A stretch of DNA of 64,000 nt, taken from Paraburkholderia caribensis (GTDB lineage: Bacteria > Pseudomonadota > Gammaproteobacteria > Burkholderiales > Burkholderiaceae). Of this stretch, positions 17,993 through 27,025 are shown in pieces (within the stretch, counting starts at the first letter, position 1; each line of letters begins with the position of its first letter). The stretch lies in the NCBI RefSeq assembly GCF_002902945.1, contig NZ_CP026103.1:372001-436000 (forward strand), in the 5' to 3' direction. Made by a program: the position numbers and the translations under genes. The notes under the pieces are model-generated. The model searched no databases, had not been told where the DNA came from, and saw only the letters and a list, made by a program, of their open reading frames with translations.

Positions 17993-18328
17993 TCAGGTTC
18001 CGTGCTTCGGACCGCGCGGCACATTGTCCGCGCTGGGTTGCAGGTCTGGATCGACGTGATCGTGTTCAGGCGTGTACGAGCCTTGTTCAGGATGATCCTT
18101 TCCTTTCGGAACCAGCGTTTCATCCATGTTGCCGTGCGGCTTCTGTGTGACGGTGCCATCGGGGGCGACGCTCACGTCGCCGTCGTCCGTTTGAAGTCTG
18201 CGGCGATCCGCGCGCTCGACGGGATCAGCGGCATCCTCGATTCGTTGGCCGGGTCGACGCGCGTCCGACGGGTTTTGCTGAGCGGGCGCGTCTTGCGGGG
18301 TGAGCGGGTTGGCGGGAAAGACTGGCAC
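17993..18328 (-). CDS. Hydrophilic hypothetical protein, GTG start
   Basis: A GTG at 18328 with AGGAG six bases upstream opens a 111-residue frame, VPVFPANPLTPQDAP... The ORF continues upstream without protein-like character, so this start decides the gene. The product is strongly charged and Pro/Asp/Gln-rich (RIEDAADPVERADRRRLQTD, PEQGSYTPEHDHVDPD), probably disordered. Small proteins of this type accompany stress clusters in Burkholderiales, but the function is unknown. Initiation at GTG in vivo is inferred. Confidence 0.5.
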   Translation of the reverse strand: MPVFPANPLTPQDAPAQQNPSDARRPGQRIEDAADPVERADRRRLQTDDGDVSVAPDGTVTQKPHGNMDETLVPKGKDHPEQGSYTPEHDHVDPDLQPSADNVPRGPKHGT

Positions 18329-18480
18329 GATGAGCTCCTGTAGAGATGGCAGGCAGGAATGACGTCGCATTGGGCGTTCCACAGCAAGCCGTCGCCTGGC
18401 GCGCATAGGAACGCCGTCTGAGCCGTTTGCCGCGTTTACCAGCCAGCGGACGCGGTCCGTTTGCGCCGGGGTCTCGCGTC

Positions 18481-19162
18481 TTATGAGGGCGCTCGCCGGT
18501 ACCTGCGCATGTAACGCTTCAGCGCCGGCGTCGCGCTGCAACCATGCACGAACACCGATATGACGATGGTCGCGAGAATCGCGGGTGCGAGAGGACGGAC
18601 GGCGCTGCGGCTGTGCTCGAGAGCAAACAGGAGGTAGTAGAACGCGCCCACTCCGCGAATGCCCATCCATGCCGTCAGGATCCGTTGCTGGCGGTCGAAG
18701 GCCGATCCGTAGAGCGAGAGTGCAGTTCCAATTGGCCGTGTGACCAACAGCAGGAACAGCGCTGGCCAGATCGCATGCCAGTCGAGCAGTGCTCGCCAGT
18801 GCGCGGAGATGACGCTGCCGACCAGCAGCATCAGTCCAAATTGGACGATCCGTTCAATTTCCACTGCAAATGCCATCATCGATTCGGCCATGTACGCGTG
18901 CGCCAGTTCGGGACTGGTGGCGGCCTCCCGTTTGTGGCTGCGCTCGACATCGGCAAGTGCCTCAGAGGGCATCTGCTCACCCGTTGCGTCCAGTTCTTCA
19001 TGGCGCAGCGCGACGCCGGCGACGAACACCGCGACGAATGCGTATGTGTGCGCAAGCAAAGCGGCACCCATAGCAAAGCCCCATCAGGCCGATGGCGAGA
19101 AACCCTTCAAGTCCAACCGCTTCGCCAGAACGCGTCCGCAACCCGGTCACGATCTTGACCAT
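18481..19162 (-). pseudogene. Broken Na+/H+ (cation:proton) antiporter, 5' deleted and frameshifted
   Basis: The minus strand shows the C-terminal half of a CPA1-type antiporter split into two frames. Upstream (19162 to ~19072) reads RTRSGEAVGLEGFLAIGLMG and LCYG. Downstream, from ~19071, reads AALLAHTYAFVAVFVAGVAL, then RPIGTALSLYG, WMGIRGVGAFYYLLFALEH and a final TM helix. Intact relatives run straight from ...AVGL(D/E)xFLALGLIALxYG into xALLxHTYxFLAVFxAGLAL, so one extra base near 19066-19072 explains the break. The first ~190 residues, with the N-terminal helices, are absent. The gene should be non-functional unless the frameshift is a sequencing error, and even then it lacks its 5' half. 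Confidence 0.72.
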
Positions 19163-19204
19163 GCCCCTGCCACGGCCAGGAGGGAATGTCCGGGCGCGCT
19201 CCAT

Positions 19205-19691
19205 CCTGGTACGGCAAGACGTTACAGGCGGGGCGTCATATCAAGGAACAGGCGACAGCAGCGCTCCAGATCAGCAGTTGCATGCACAGCAGGGAAGTGT
19301 TCAACCGTCTCACGATGCGCTCCTGGTGGATTGACGATGGGAAAAGCAATCGCCATACCGCAGCCGCTTTGACGAGGCCGCATTGCACGCCCGTGCATTA
19401 TTTGCAATCCAAAGTAAAGATCCGCATCGAGATGTGCCGGGTAGATTGCATAACCCGTGGCACGGCGCATGCGGAACCAGTCCCGCAGATTGAGCCCTTG
19501 CGTTCCTGCGCGCAACCACGCCAGAGCCACCGCTCTGAGACCGGTTCGATGGCATCCCGCACCCGCCTGCGTTCGTCTTCGGTCCGTACCGCCAGTCAAG
19601 CCTGATGTCATTCCAGATGCGAAGTTCTTTCGCCCGCCAGGGGCGTGAAGTACGTCGTGAGAGGTCCCGTCACATCCATTGGAGAAATGCC
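19205..19691. other. Intergenic stretch without a supported gene
   Basis: These 487 bases separate the broken antiporter from the manganese catalase. Several overlapping frames on both strands stay open for 80-140 codons, but none has a ribosome site plus recognisable motif. The minus frame from 19611 has stretches such as GYAIYPAHLDADLYFGLQIM that look partly protein-like, so a decayed gene cannot be ruled out. The catalase promoter should be near 19600-19680. Confidence 0.45.
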
Positions 19692-20576
19692 ATGTTCGTT
19701 CACAACAAGAGATTGCAATACACCGTACGCGTCGCGGCGCCCAACCCGGGGCTCGCCAACCTGCTGCTCGAGCAGTTCGGCGGGCCTCAGGGCGAACTCG
19801 CGGCGGCGTGCCGGTATTTCACGCAGGCGGTAAGCGAGGAGGATCCGGGCCGGCGCGACATGCTGTTCGACATCGCGACGGAAGAACTCAGCCACCTGGA
19901 GATCATTGGTTCGATTGTCGCGATGCTCAACAAGGGCGCGAAAGGCCAGCTTGCGGAAGGCGTCGAGCAGGAAGCCGAACTTTATCGATCGCTCACCAGC
20001 GGCGGCAACGATTCGCACGTTACTTCGTTGCTGTATGGCGGCGGGCCGGCGCTCACCAACTCTGCGGGCGTGCCGTGGACCGCTGCCTACATCGACACGA
20101 TCGGCGAACCGACCGCCGACCTTCGGTCGAACATCGCGGCAGAAGCGCGCGCAAAAATCGTCTATGAACGGTTGATCAACGTGACCGATGACCCGGGTAT
20201 TCAGGATGCGCTCGGGTTCCTGATGACGCGGGAGATCGCGCATCAGAAATCATTCGAGAAGGCCTTGCATTCAATCCAGCCGAATTTTCCACAAGGCAAA
20301 TTGCCGGGCGTGCCGGAGTTCACCAATGTCTACTACAACATGTCCGACGGCGATGATGCGCCGCGCGGGCCGTGGAATCAGGGCCCGGGCTGGGAGTTCG
20401 TGGAAAAGCCCGAGCCGGCAGTCGACGGAGGCGATGGGCTTGCCAGCGTTCAGGTATCTCCTGAACAGGTGGATCTGTTGAGCGCAATGGCTTCGCGCAC
20501 CGCCTCTGCGCCTGACAGCGATCCTGTCACTGGCGCCGATCTTGGCGCGAACCAGGAAGCGGCAGTGCAGAAATAA
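19692..20576 (+). CDS. Manganese catalase
   Basis: The 294-residue start MFVHNKRLQYTVRV has GGAGA seven bases upstream. The dimanganese ferritin-like core is intact. Metal ligands can be placed at Glu35 (GELAAACRYF), Glu65 and His68 (EELSHLEIIGSI), Glu151 (AAEARAKIVYERL) and His184 (TREIAHQKSFEKAL). The C-terminal ~60 residues are acidic and probably disordered. The enzyme dismutates H2O2 without heme in the cytoplasm. Its neighbours, a Zn-dehydrogenase and a YciE/F-like protein, recall the KatN-yciGFE stress locus of enterobacteria. The length is typical for the family. Confidence 0.95.
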   Translation: MFVHNKRLQYTVRVAAPNPGLANLLLEQFGGPQGELAAACRYFTQAVSEEDPGRRDMLFDIATEELSHLEIIGSIVAMLNKGAKGQLAEGVEQEAELYRSLTSGGNDSHVTSLLYGGGPALTNSAGVPWTAAYIDTIGEPTADLRSNIAAEARAKIVYERLINVTDDPGIQDALGFLMTREIAHQKSFEKALHSIQPNFPQGKLPGVPEFTNVYYNMSDGDDAPRGPWNQGPGWEFVEKPEPAVDGGDGLASVQVSPEQVDLLSAMASRTASAPDSDPVTGADLGANQEAAVQK

Positions 20577-20850
20577 CGTTGGAACGCGGTTCGCCAAGGT
20601 CGGTCAGTTGCGGCGGCGAACCGCTTCTGTGCAGGCATCCCCCTGCCGCAACGGCGCAGAAATGCGCGGACCGCCTGCGCAATTCCACGCTGCTGTTCTG
20701 GCTGATGACGAGACCTGCGTTCCGTAAGTGACAGACGGCCGATGCACATCTCTGAAGGCGTAACCGCCGACCGTCTGGAATAGCCATTGCTGTTGGACGG
20801 CACGAGGCGTGTTACGCCTCGATCATCGCAGTATTTCCATGGAGAAGCAC

Positions 20851-22020
20851 ATGAGAGCGCTTCGTTGGCATGGCAAGCACGACATCCGGTGCGACACGGT
20901 TCCGGATCCCGTTATCGAGGAAGGGCGCGACGCGATTGTGAAGGTGAGTTCGTGCGCGATCTGCGGATCGGATCTCCATCTGTTCGACGGCTTCATGCCG
21001 ACCATGGAAAGCGGCGACATCATGGGACATGAGTTCATGGGTGAAGTGGTCGAGGTAGGCAGGGACAACCACAAGCTCAAGCCAGGTGACCGTGTGGTTG
21101 TGCCGTTCACGATCATCTGCGGCGAGTGCGATCAGTGCCGACGCGGAAACTTCTCAGTTTGCGAGCGCAGTAATCGTAACCGGGACAAAGCAGACAAGGT
21201 GTTCGGACATACCACCGCCGGACTGTTTGGCTACTCGCATCTGACGGGGGGCTACCCGGGCGGGCAAGCCGAATTCGTACGCGTCCCGATGGCGGACACC
21301 ACGCACGTGAAAATCCCGGCCGGACTCACGGACGAACAGGTCCTCTTTCTCGGCGATATCTTTCCGACGGGCTGGCAGGCGGCAGCGAACTGTGACATCC
21401 AGCCGGAGGATACCGTCGCGATCTGGGGCGCGGGGCCCGTCGGTCAGATGACGATCCGCAGCGCCGTGCTGCTCGGCGCACGGCAGGTCATTGCGATAGA
21501 CCGCGTGCCAGAGCGGCTCGCGATGGCTCAGGCCGGTGGCGCCATCACCATCAATTTCGATGAGGAAAGCGTACTCGACCGGCTCAAGGAACTGACGCAG
21601 GGCAAAGGGCCCGAGAAGTGCATCGATGCCGTCGGCATGGAGTCGCACGCAACCCGTTCGTTCGACTCGATCTACGACCGGGTCAAGCAGGCGGTAATGC
21701 TGGAGACGGACCGTCCCCATGTGCTGCGGGAAATGATCTATGTCTGCCGCCCGGCCGGAATATTGTCGGTGCCGGGCGTCTATGGCGGTCTGATCGACAA
21801 GATCCCGTTCGGCGCGTCGATGAACAAGGGGTTGACCTGGAAGATGGGGCAAACCCACGTCAACCGTTGGACGGATGATCTGCTGCGTCGTATCGAGGAA
21901 GGTCAGATCGACCCGTCGTTCGTCATTACTCACACCGTGCCGCTGCAGGACGGGCCAGGTATGTACAAGACGTTCCGGGACAAGGAGGACGGCTGCATCA
22001 AGGTGGTATTGAAACCGTGA
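20851..22020 (+). CDS. Zinc-dependent alcohol/formaldehyde dehydrogenase-like protein
   Basis: The 389-residue start MRALRWHGKHDIRCD has GGAG six bases upstream. It shows the catalytic zinc motif GHEFMGEVVEVG, CAICGSDLH, and a structural zinc cluster (CGECDQCRRGNFSVC). The nucleotide site is WGAGPVGQM, followed by a long insertion-rich C-terminal half ending DPSFVITHTVPLQDGP and CIKVVLKP. This matches the FdhA-like branch of medium-chain dehydrogenases that use NAD(P) on formaldehyde or other alcohols. The 274-base gap from the catalase suggests its own promoter or a processed transcript. The substrate is not known. Confidence 0.92.
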   Translation: MRALRWHGKHDIRCDTVPDPVIEEGRDAIVKVSSCAICGSDLHLFDGFMPTMESGDIMGHEFMGEVVEVGRDNHKLKPGDRVVVPFTIICGECDQCRRGNFSVCERSNRNRDKADKVFGHTTAGLFGYSHLTGGYPGGQAEFVRVPMADTTHVKIPAGLTDEQVLFLGDIFPTGWQAAANCDIQPEDTVAIWGAGPVGQMTIRSAVLLGARQVIAIDRVPERLAMAQAGGAITINFDEESVLDRLKELTQGKGPEKCIDAVGMESHATRSFDSIYDRVKQAVMLETDRPHVLREMIYVCRPAGILSVPGVYGGLIDKIPFGASMNKGLTWKMGQTHVNRWTDDLLRRIEEGQIDPSFVITHTVPLQDGPGMYKTFRDKEDGCIKVVLKP

Positions 22021-22113
22021 GGAGCAGGGCGGGTCGCGCCTGCGGCTTCTCACAGGGAGGAAGTCAGCAACGCTGGCTGTCGATAGTGAAGTTCCAACCG
22101 AAGGGAGTGCAAC

Positions 22114-22611
22114 ATGGCACAACGTAAAACGGTAGACGATCTCTTTGTCCATATGCTGTCGGACATTTACAGCGCGGAGAAGCAGTTGACCCGAGCGCTC
22201 GCGAAGCTGTCTCGCGCCGCATCGGATCCGCAACTGAGCGACGCGTTCAAGACGCATCTGGAGGAGACGCAGGGGCAGGTCGAGCGCATCGATCAGGTCG
22301 TCGAAGTGAGCGGCATCAAGCTCAAGCGCATGAAGTGCGTCGCCATGGAGGGGTTGATCGAAGAGGGGGATGAACTCATCGACGAGATCGAAAAAGGCGC
22401 GGTGCTCGACGCCGGCCTCGTTGCCGCGGCACAGAAAGTCGAACACTACGAGATCGCGGCCTACGGCAGCCTGTGTGCGATCGGCAAACAGCTCGGCTTG
22501 ACGGAAGCCGTCAAACTGTTGAAGGAAACGCTGGAAGAAGAGAAAGCGACCGATCTGAAGCTTTCCCAGTTCGCCGAGAAAGCGGGCAACGTGAAGGCGA
22601 AGGCCGCCTGA
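22114..22611 (+). CDS. YciE/YciF ferroxidase-like (DUF892) protein
   Basis: The 165-residue protein starts with MAQRKTVDDLFVHML after an AAGGGAG site. The family core is clear: LSDIYSAEKQLTRALAKLS, HLEETQGQVERID and VEHYEIAAYGSLCAIGKQLG, with Glu and His at ferritin-like metal positions. DUF892 proteins fold as rubrerythrin-like four-helix bundles and are associated with stress survival. A Lys/Ala-rich tail ends the protein. It lies just after the Zn-dehydrogenase, and a terminator hairpin follows ~180 bases later. Confidence 0.92.
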   Translation: MAQRKTVDDLFVHMLSDIYSAEKQLTRALAKLSRAASDPQLSDAFKTHLEETQGQVERIDQVVEVSGIKLKRMKCVAMEGLIEEGDELIDEIEKGAVLDAGLVAAAQKVEHYEIAAYGSLCAIGKQLGLTEAVKLLKETLEEEKATDLKLSQFAEKAGNVKAKAA

Positions 22612-23023
22612 CCACCCGACGTCGTCGGGCCGATGCCGCGCCCACGACGTCGCACGTTAATCTCAGATGAGCTGGCTGCGGCTTCGGCAGCAGCCAGCTT
22701 GATTGCGCATGCCGGGTCGCCTCCTCGATTCGATTCGCTTCGCTTCGTCCGCCCGGACGATAGCTTTGGCGAGACCCGATTCAACGGAAAGCCCGATCAT
22801 CGGGCCGTTTTTCGCTCGAATTACCGCCCCGCATTCTTAAAGAACCCCAGACCATTGTCGTTAACCGGAAAGTCAAGGTAGTCTCGACATCAGGCACCAA
22901 GGCACTGTCCTTGCGTGCGTAGCCACCTTCGCGGACTTTTCAGCGATTGCTACGCCCAATACAGGCAAGAATTGCCGGTAGGCCACCTTCAAAATGATGC
23001 GGTAAGCATGTCGGAGACTTCGT
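22612..23023. other. Intergenic region with terminator and hybrid-kinase upstream region
   Basis: These 412 bases hold the terminator at 22791-22812 but no convincing gene. The AT-rich part around 22820-22870 and the segment up to 23000 should contain the promoter of the hybrid kinase. I could not fix -35/-10 elements. Confidence 0.5.
22791..22812 (+). terminator. Rho-independent terminator after the DUF892 gene
   Basis: GCCCGA-TCA-TCGGGC forms a six-pair GC-rich hairpin at 22791-22805, followed by CGTTTTTC. It closes the catalase/dehydrogenase/DUF892 group on the plus strand. Confidence 0.7.
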
Positions 23024-26000
23024 TTGGCCCGTCGTATCTTCAGTCGGCTCTCGCTTCCCATCCGGGTGACGTTGTTCCTCGTCGTCGTCTGTGCGCTGCT
23101 GATCGGCAGCGACGTATGGCGCGGCGTCGCGTCGCGCCAGGACCAGATGGAGGAAATGTCCGTCGCGACTGCGAACCTCGCGCGCGCCATGGCGCAGCAC
23201 GCCGACGACACCATCAAGCAGGCCGACACCACGCTGGTCGACGTCGTGGAGCGCGTCGAGCATGACGGCGTGAGCACGGCCGCGCTCGACCGGCTGCACC
23301 GGCTGTTCATGCAGCGCGTGACGGAGCTCCCGCAACTCAACGGCCTGTATCTCTACGACCGTGACGGCAACTGGCTTGCAAACTCGCAGCCCACGCTCGT
23401 CAAGACCTTCAACAACGCCGACCGCGAATATTTCGTCTATCACCGCACGCATGCCGATCGTGGCCCGCACATCGGCATGCCCGTGAAAAGCCGTTCGACG
23501 GGGCAATGGATCATCCCCGTATCGCGCCGCATCGACGGCCCGGGCGGCCAGTTCGCCGGCGTCGCGCTCGCGACCATCGACATCGGATTCTTCACGCGCT
23601 TCTACGACAGCCTCGATATCGGCCGATACGGCGCGGTCGCGCTCGTCGCGGACAACGGCATCATGATCGTGCGCCGTCCTTTCGAAACGCGCTTCATCGG
23701 CAAGAACATCACCGATACGATGCTGTTCAAGGTGCATCAGCAATCGGGTGAAGCGGGTCGCTTCGTGTCGAAGTCGGCGCAGGACGGCGTCACGCGACTA
23801 AACAGCGTGCGCAATCTTCGCCAGTACCCGCTGTTTGTCGCCGCGGCGCTCGCGCAGGACGAGATTCTCGCGCCGTGGCTGTCGGATACGTTGTGGCATG
23901 CGGCGGGCACGACCGTGCTGGTGCTGATGCTGGCCGTGTTCGGCTGGCGGCTGGTGCGCAACGCCAACGCGCGCACGCGCATCGAGCGCAAGCTGGCTGC
24001 GAGTCTCGAAACCACCCGCGCGATTCTCGACACGGCCGTCAATCCCATCCTCACGCTCGACCGCTCGGGCGTCATCCTGACGCTCAACCCGGCGGGCGAG
24101 AAGGCCTTCGGTTATGCGGAGCGCGAGATCGCCGGCAAGGACGTGCGCGTGCTCGTGTCGGGCACGGTCAGCGAACTGTTCACCCGCTATGCGTCGCAAT
24201 TCGCCGAGAACGGCGACAAGGACGCGCGCGACATCGCCAGCGAATGCGAGCTGGCCGGCTTGCGCAAGGACGGCAGCGAGTTCCCCATCCATGTGTCGAC
24301 GGGCACGATGGTGACGGGCGGCGAGCGCCGTTTCGTCTGCGTGATCACCGATATGACCGAGCAGATTCGCGAGCGCGCCGAACTATCGGAAGCGCGCGAC
24401 CAGTTGCTGCTGGCCGCGGATATCGCCGAACTGGGCATCTGGTCGTGGGAATTTTCGAGCGACGCATTGCGCTGGAACGCGCGCATGTTCGAGATTTTCG
24501 GTTACACGTCGACGCCCGCCGAAGGTTTGCGTTTCGATCACTGGCTGTCGCGCGTGTACGAAGAAGACCGCGCCCTGGTCGTCGAAAAACTGGACGCCGC
24601 GCTTGCCGGCGAACTCACGGCAAAGCACATCCATCTGCCGCTCTACCGGATCGTGCTGCCCGACGGCGAAATCCGCCATATCCAGACCACCTTCACGGTT
24701 CAGCGCGACGGTTCGGGCAAACCGGTCGGCGTGACGGGCGTGAATCACGACGTCACCGAGCCGCGCAATATCGAGCTACGGCTGCGCGACGCGAAGCAGC
24801 AGGCCGACGCCGCGAACGAAGCGAAGTCGGCGTTCCTCGCAAACATGAGCCATGAAATCCGCACGCCGTTGAACGCGGTGCTCGGCATGCTCGATCTCGT
24901 GCAATCTACGGGCCTCAACGAACGGCAGGGCGGCTATGTCGTCAAGGCCGAGACGGCGGCGAAGTCGCTGCTCGGCTTGCTCAACGACATTCTCGACTAC
25001 TCGAAGATCGAAGCCGGCAAGCTCCAGCTCGACACGCACACGTTCGAAATCGAGCCGCTGATGCAGGATCTCGGCGTCGTGCTGTCGGGCAACCAGTACG
25101 ACAAGGAAGTCGAAGTCCTGTTCGATATCAGCCCCGACCTGCCGCCCGTCGTGATCGGCGACAGCTTGCGGCTGCAACAGGTGCTGGTGAACCTCGCGGG
25201 CAACGCGCTCAAGTTCACCATCAAAGGCCAGGTGGTCGTCAGCTTCACGCTGCTGTCGCGGCTCGATAGCGGCGTGCGTGTGCGCATCGCGGTGACGGAC
25301 AGCGGCATCGGCATCAGCGAGGCGCAGCTTACGCAGATTTTCGAGGGCTTCAGTCAGGCCGAAGTGTCGACTACGCGCCGTTTCGGCGGTACCGGGCTGG
25401 GGCTGGCAATCAGCCGGCGGCTCGTCGAACTGATGGGCGGCAAGCTCGAAGTGGCGAGCGAACCCGGCAAGGGCAGCCGTTTCTGGTTCGACATCAATCT
25501 CGGCATCAGCGACGATGTGCCCGCAGACCACTTCGATCTTTATCAGCCGCGCGACCGGCGCTTGCGCGTGCTCGTCGCCGACGACAACGGCATTGCGCGC
25601 GAAGTGCTGTCGCGCACGGCGCGCGCGCTCGGCTGGGAAGCGGACGTGGTGCCGGGCGGCATGTCGGCCGTCAAGCTGACGAGCGCCGCCGAGCGCGACA
25701 ACGAGGGTTACGACGTGATCCTGCTCGACTGGCGCATGCCCGATCTCGACGGCCTGGCGGCGGCGCGGCGGATCGACGAAGCGCGCGCGGGCCGCAGCAC
25801 GCCCGCGATTGTGATGATCACCGCGTACGGCCAGGAAGTGCTCGCCGCCGCGCAGGAATCCGACGACATGCCGTTCGATGCCTTCGTCACCAAGCCCGTC
25901 ACGCCCAGGCAGCTTGCGCAGACCGTGCAGCGCGTGCTGACGGGGCAGAAGGCCGCGCACGTGAAGCGGGCGCCCGCGCCGGCGGGCGCGGGACGGCTCG

Positions 26001-27025
26001 CGGGTCTGACGCTGCTGGTCGTCGAGGATAATCCGCTGAACCGCGAAGTGGCCGAAGGCTTGTTGAGCCGCGAGGGCGCCCAGGTGGCGCTCGCCGAAAG
26101 CGGGCTCGAAGGCGTCGAGAAGGTGCTGACGGGCACGCGCGTGTTCGACGCGGTGTTGATGGACATGCAGATGCCGGATGTCGACGGTCTCGAAGCGACG
26201 CGGCTGATTCGCGCGCACGGCCGCTTCGCGTCGCTGCCGATTATCGCGATGACGGCGAACGCGACCCGCGCGGACCGCGACGCCTGTCTCGCGGCGGGCA
26301 TGAACGACCATGTCGGCAAGCCGATCGACGTCGCGCAACTGGTCAACGCGCTGTTGTCCCATACGCGAGCAGGCGCGCCAGCGGCAGCGACGGCGAACGC
26401 GCAGGCCAGCCCTGAAGCCGTCGCGAGCGAGTTGCTCGAACGAAAGGAATCGATCGTCGGGCGTTTTGGCGGCAGTGAAGACCTGATCCGCAAGGCGCTC
26501 GGCGTGTTCGTGAGCGAAATGGAGCGGCATCTCGACGACTTGCGCGACGAAGCGGAGCAGGGCGGCACGGGACGCAGCGCGGCGCTGCTGCATGCGATCA
26601 AGGGCAGCGCGGGAACGATGGGCGCCAAGGCGCTCGCCGATGCCGCGGCGACGCTCGAACATCGCTTGATCGAGGCGGACGGCGAAGCAGCGGCATCCGT
26701 CTCGCACGTCGATGTGAACGGCCTCGAACGTCTGCTGCTCGACAGCGTGGCGCGCCTGCGTGTCGTGTTCGGCAGCAGGCCGGGCGCGCATGCGGCGGGC
26801 GCTACGCAACTGCCGGCGGACGAATACCGCGAGCGGCTCGGCCGCCTGCTCGAACGGCTGGAGTCGTCCAATCTGGAAGCGCTCGATCTCGCCGAAACGC
26901 TCGCGCCGCATGTGCCGTCGACGTTGCAGCCGCGTTTCGACAGGCTGCTCGCCGAGATCGAAGCGCTCGATTTCGTCACGGCTGCCGCCAGCACCCGTGA
27001 GATGCTGGATAACCTGACATGCTAG
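23024..27025 (+). CDS. Hybrid sensor histidine kinase (sensor-PAS-PAS-HisKA-HATPase-REC-REC-Hpt)
   Basis: The 1333-residue protein starts at TTG 23024, chosen because GGAG lies seven bases before it and an in-frame stop lies at 23003; the next in-frame ATG would remove TM1. TM1 (~10-30) and TM2 (~293-312) frame a periplasmic Cache-like sensor with RRPFETRFIGKNITD near its end. PAS domains follow at ~325-445 and ~455-575. The HisKA phospho-site is His610 in SHEIRTPLNAVLG, and the HATPase shows NALKFTIKG and GGTGLGLAISRRLVELMGG. Receivers have Asp902 (LLDWRMPDLDG) and Asp1047 (LMDMQMPDVDG). The Hpt domain has His1190 (LLHAIKGSAGTMGA). The complete internal phosphorelay ends in Hpt and presumably passes to the overlapping diguanylate cyclase. 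The sensed ligand is unknown. Confidence 0.93.
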   Translation: MARRIFSRLSLPIRVTLFLVVVCALLIGSDVWRGVASRQDQMEEMSVATANLARAMAQHADDTIKQADTTLVDVVERVEHDGVSTAALDRLHRLFMQRVTELPQLNGLYLYDRDGNWLANSQPTLVKTFNNADREYFVYHRTHADRGPHIGMPVKSRSTGQWIIPVSRRIDGPGGQFAGVALATIDIGFFTRFYDSLDIGRYGAVALVADNGIMIVRRPFETRFIGKNITDTMLFKVHQQSGEAGRFVSKSAQDGVTRLNSVRNLRQYPLFVAAALAQDEILAPWLSDTLWHAAGTTVLVLMLAVFGWRLVRNANARTRIERKLAASLETTRAILDTAVNPILTLDRSGVILTLNPAGEKAFGYAEREIAGKDVRVLVSGTVSELFTRYASQFAENGDKDARDIASECELAGLRKDGSEFPIHVSTGTMVTGGERRFVCVITDMTEQIRERAELSEARDQLLLAADIAELGIWSWEFSSDALRWNARMFEIFGYTSTPAEGLRFDHWLSRVYEEDRALVVEKLDAALAGELTAKHIHLPLYRIVLPDGEIRHIQTTFTVQRDGSGKPVGVTGVNHDVTEPRNIELRLRDAKQQADAANEAKSAFLANMSHEIRTPLNAVLGMLDLVQSTGLNERQGGYVVKAETAAKSLLGLLNDILDYSKIEAGKLQLDTHTFEIEPLMQDLGVVLSGNQYDKEVEVLFDISPDLPPVVIGDSLRLQQVLVNLAGNALKFTIKGQVVVSFTLLSRLDSGVRVRIAVTDSGIGISEAQLTQIFEGFSQAEVSTTRRFGGTGLGLAISRRLVELMGGKLEVASEPGKGSRFWFDINLGISDDVPADHFDLYQPRDRRLRVLVADDNGIAREVLSRTARALGWEADVVPGGMSAVKLTSAAERDNEGYDVILLDWRMPDLDGLAAARRIDEARAGRSTPAIVMITAYGQEVLAAAQESDDMPFDAFVTKPVTPRQLAQTVQRVLTGQKAAHVKRAPAPAGAGRLAGLTLLVVEDNPLNREVAEGLLSREGAQVALAESGLEGVEKVLTGTRVFDAVLMDMQMPDVDGLEATRLIRAHGRFASLPIIAMTANATRADRDACLAAGMNDHVGKPIDVAQLVNALLSHTRAGAPAAATANAQASPEAVASELLERKESIVGRFGGSEDLIRKALGVFVSEMERHLDDLRDEAEQGGTGRSAALLHAIKGSAGTMGAKALADAAATLEHRLIEADGEAAASVSHVDVNGLERLLLDSVARLRVVFGSRPGAHAAGATQLPADEYRERLGRLLERLESSNLEALDLAETLAPHVPSTLQPRFDRLLAEIEALDFVTAAASTREMLDNLTC

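Noticed and set aside
19222..19611. A 129-codon minus-strand frame between the broken antiporter and the catalase
   Set aside because: Parts look protein-like, but there is no ribosome site, no recognised family and competing frames of similar length exist.
24776..26911. A 711-codon minus-strand frame inside the hybrid kinase
   Set aside because: Composition is low-complexity (Arg/His/Ala), and the plus strand carries all conserved kinase motifs.
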